Below are positions 63,938 through 64,000 of a stretch of DNA of 64,000 bases, piece by piece. The notes under the pieces were generated by a model. It was not told where the DNA came from. It ran no database searches and saw only the letters and a program-made list of their open reading frames with translations. Origin of the DNA: Favolaschia claudopus (Eukaryota; Basidiomycota; Agaricomycetes; Agaricales; Mycenaceae). Positions within the stretch are counted from its first letter, which is position 1. Each line of letters starts with the position of its first letter. Made by a program: the position numbers and the translations under genes. Location of the stretch: assembly GCA_037176885.1 (NCBI GenBank), contig JAWWNJ010000103.1, positions 620,001-684,000 of the forward strand. Direction: 5' to 3'.

Positions 63938-64000
63938 GTCTGGCGGATGACGCGGCCTGGAGTTGCGAGCGTTTGCAGACTCCTGCGGCTGGTTGGTTTT

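Larger units (their letters stand above)
59147..64000 (-). mobile_element. Ty1/copia retrotransposon C (5' end outside window, RT truncated)
   Basis: Minus strand, in order from 63937: gag, CCHC knuckle, protease, pre-integrase, integrase, RT N-half. It carries a CACTA-type MITE (62165-63290) and a hAT-type MITE (60772-61284). Frameshifts lie near 63490, 61765 and 59790. RT stops after the first catalytic Asp at the junction with the B fragment, so palm YVDD and RNase H are missing. The 5' LTR should lie beyond 64000. Confidence 0.9.

Overview
The window looks like a repeat-dense region of a filamentous basidiomycete (probably Agaricomycetes). Evidence: GT-AG introns of about 46-84 bp, a Bem46-type hydrolase, a DUF6589-like relic, Tad-like LINEs, a CENP-B/pogo transposase with a short intron, a Helitron/PIF1-type helicase and a large variety of non-autonomous DNA elements. 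No rRNA, CRISPR or bacterial-type operon is seen. Species cannot be named from the sequence alone. Layout: 1-4.1 kb holds gene and transposon debris. 4.2-22.3 kb is a nested stack of retroelements. A degraded copia element (A) received in its LTR a second copia element (B, 4990-22321, minus strand, 308-bp LTRs, target duplication CGCGC). B was then hit four times: by a 1.56-kb LTR element whose only product is a KH-domain protein (5915-7475), a Tc1-like MITE (8703-9548), an 8.9-kb LTR element without gag or pol (9763-18704) that carries about twenty copies of a small hairpin motif, and a pogo-like MITE (19818-20539). Each insertion is delimited by a target duplication, and the copia reading frame resumes at each junction except for one stop and one frameshift of its own. 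23-28 kb has a Ty3/gypsy scrap, a second block of the hairpin motif, a DNA element full of CAACTTTG-type repeats and a 70-base G tract. 28.2-33 kb is a LINE (minus strand) with an RNase H-like domain between endonuclease and reverse transcriptase that has lost its catalytic residues. 33-48 kb is MITEs, a truncated PIF1 helicase, a pogo transposase pseudogene, a LINE ORF1 with a MULE-type MITE inside, SINE-like and telomere-like pieces. Host-like coding sequence is sparse. A six-exon gene of unknown function lies at 48540-50796 (+). A Bem46-like alpha/beta-hydrolase pseudogene at 53540-56174 (-) is split by a PIF/Harbinger MITE plus a tRNA-half repeat cluster. A four-exon small gene is at 57021-57705 (-), and an exon fragment is near 45.7 kb. 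The last 5 kb is a third copia element (C, minus strand, 5' end beyond the window) with a hAT-type MITE in integrase and a CACTA-type MITE inside the gag zinc knuckle, fused at 59147 to an opposed fragment of element B. The main theme is repeated transposition into transposons, with non-autonomous elements of at least six superfamilies. The two most unusual items are the KH-protein LTR element and the hairpin-motif arrays.
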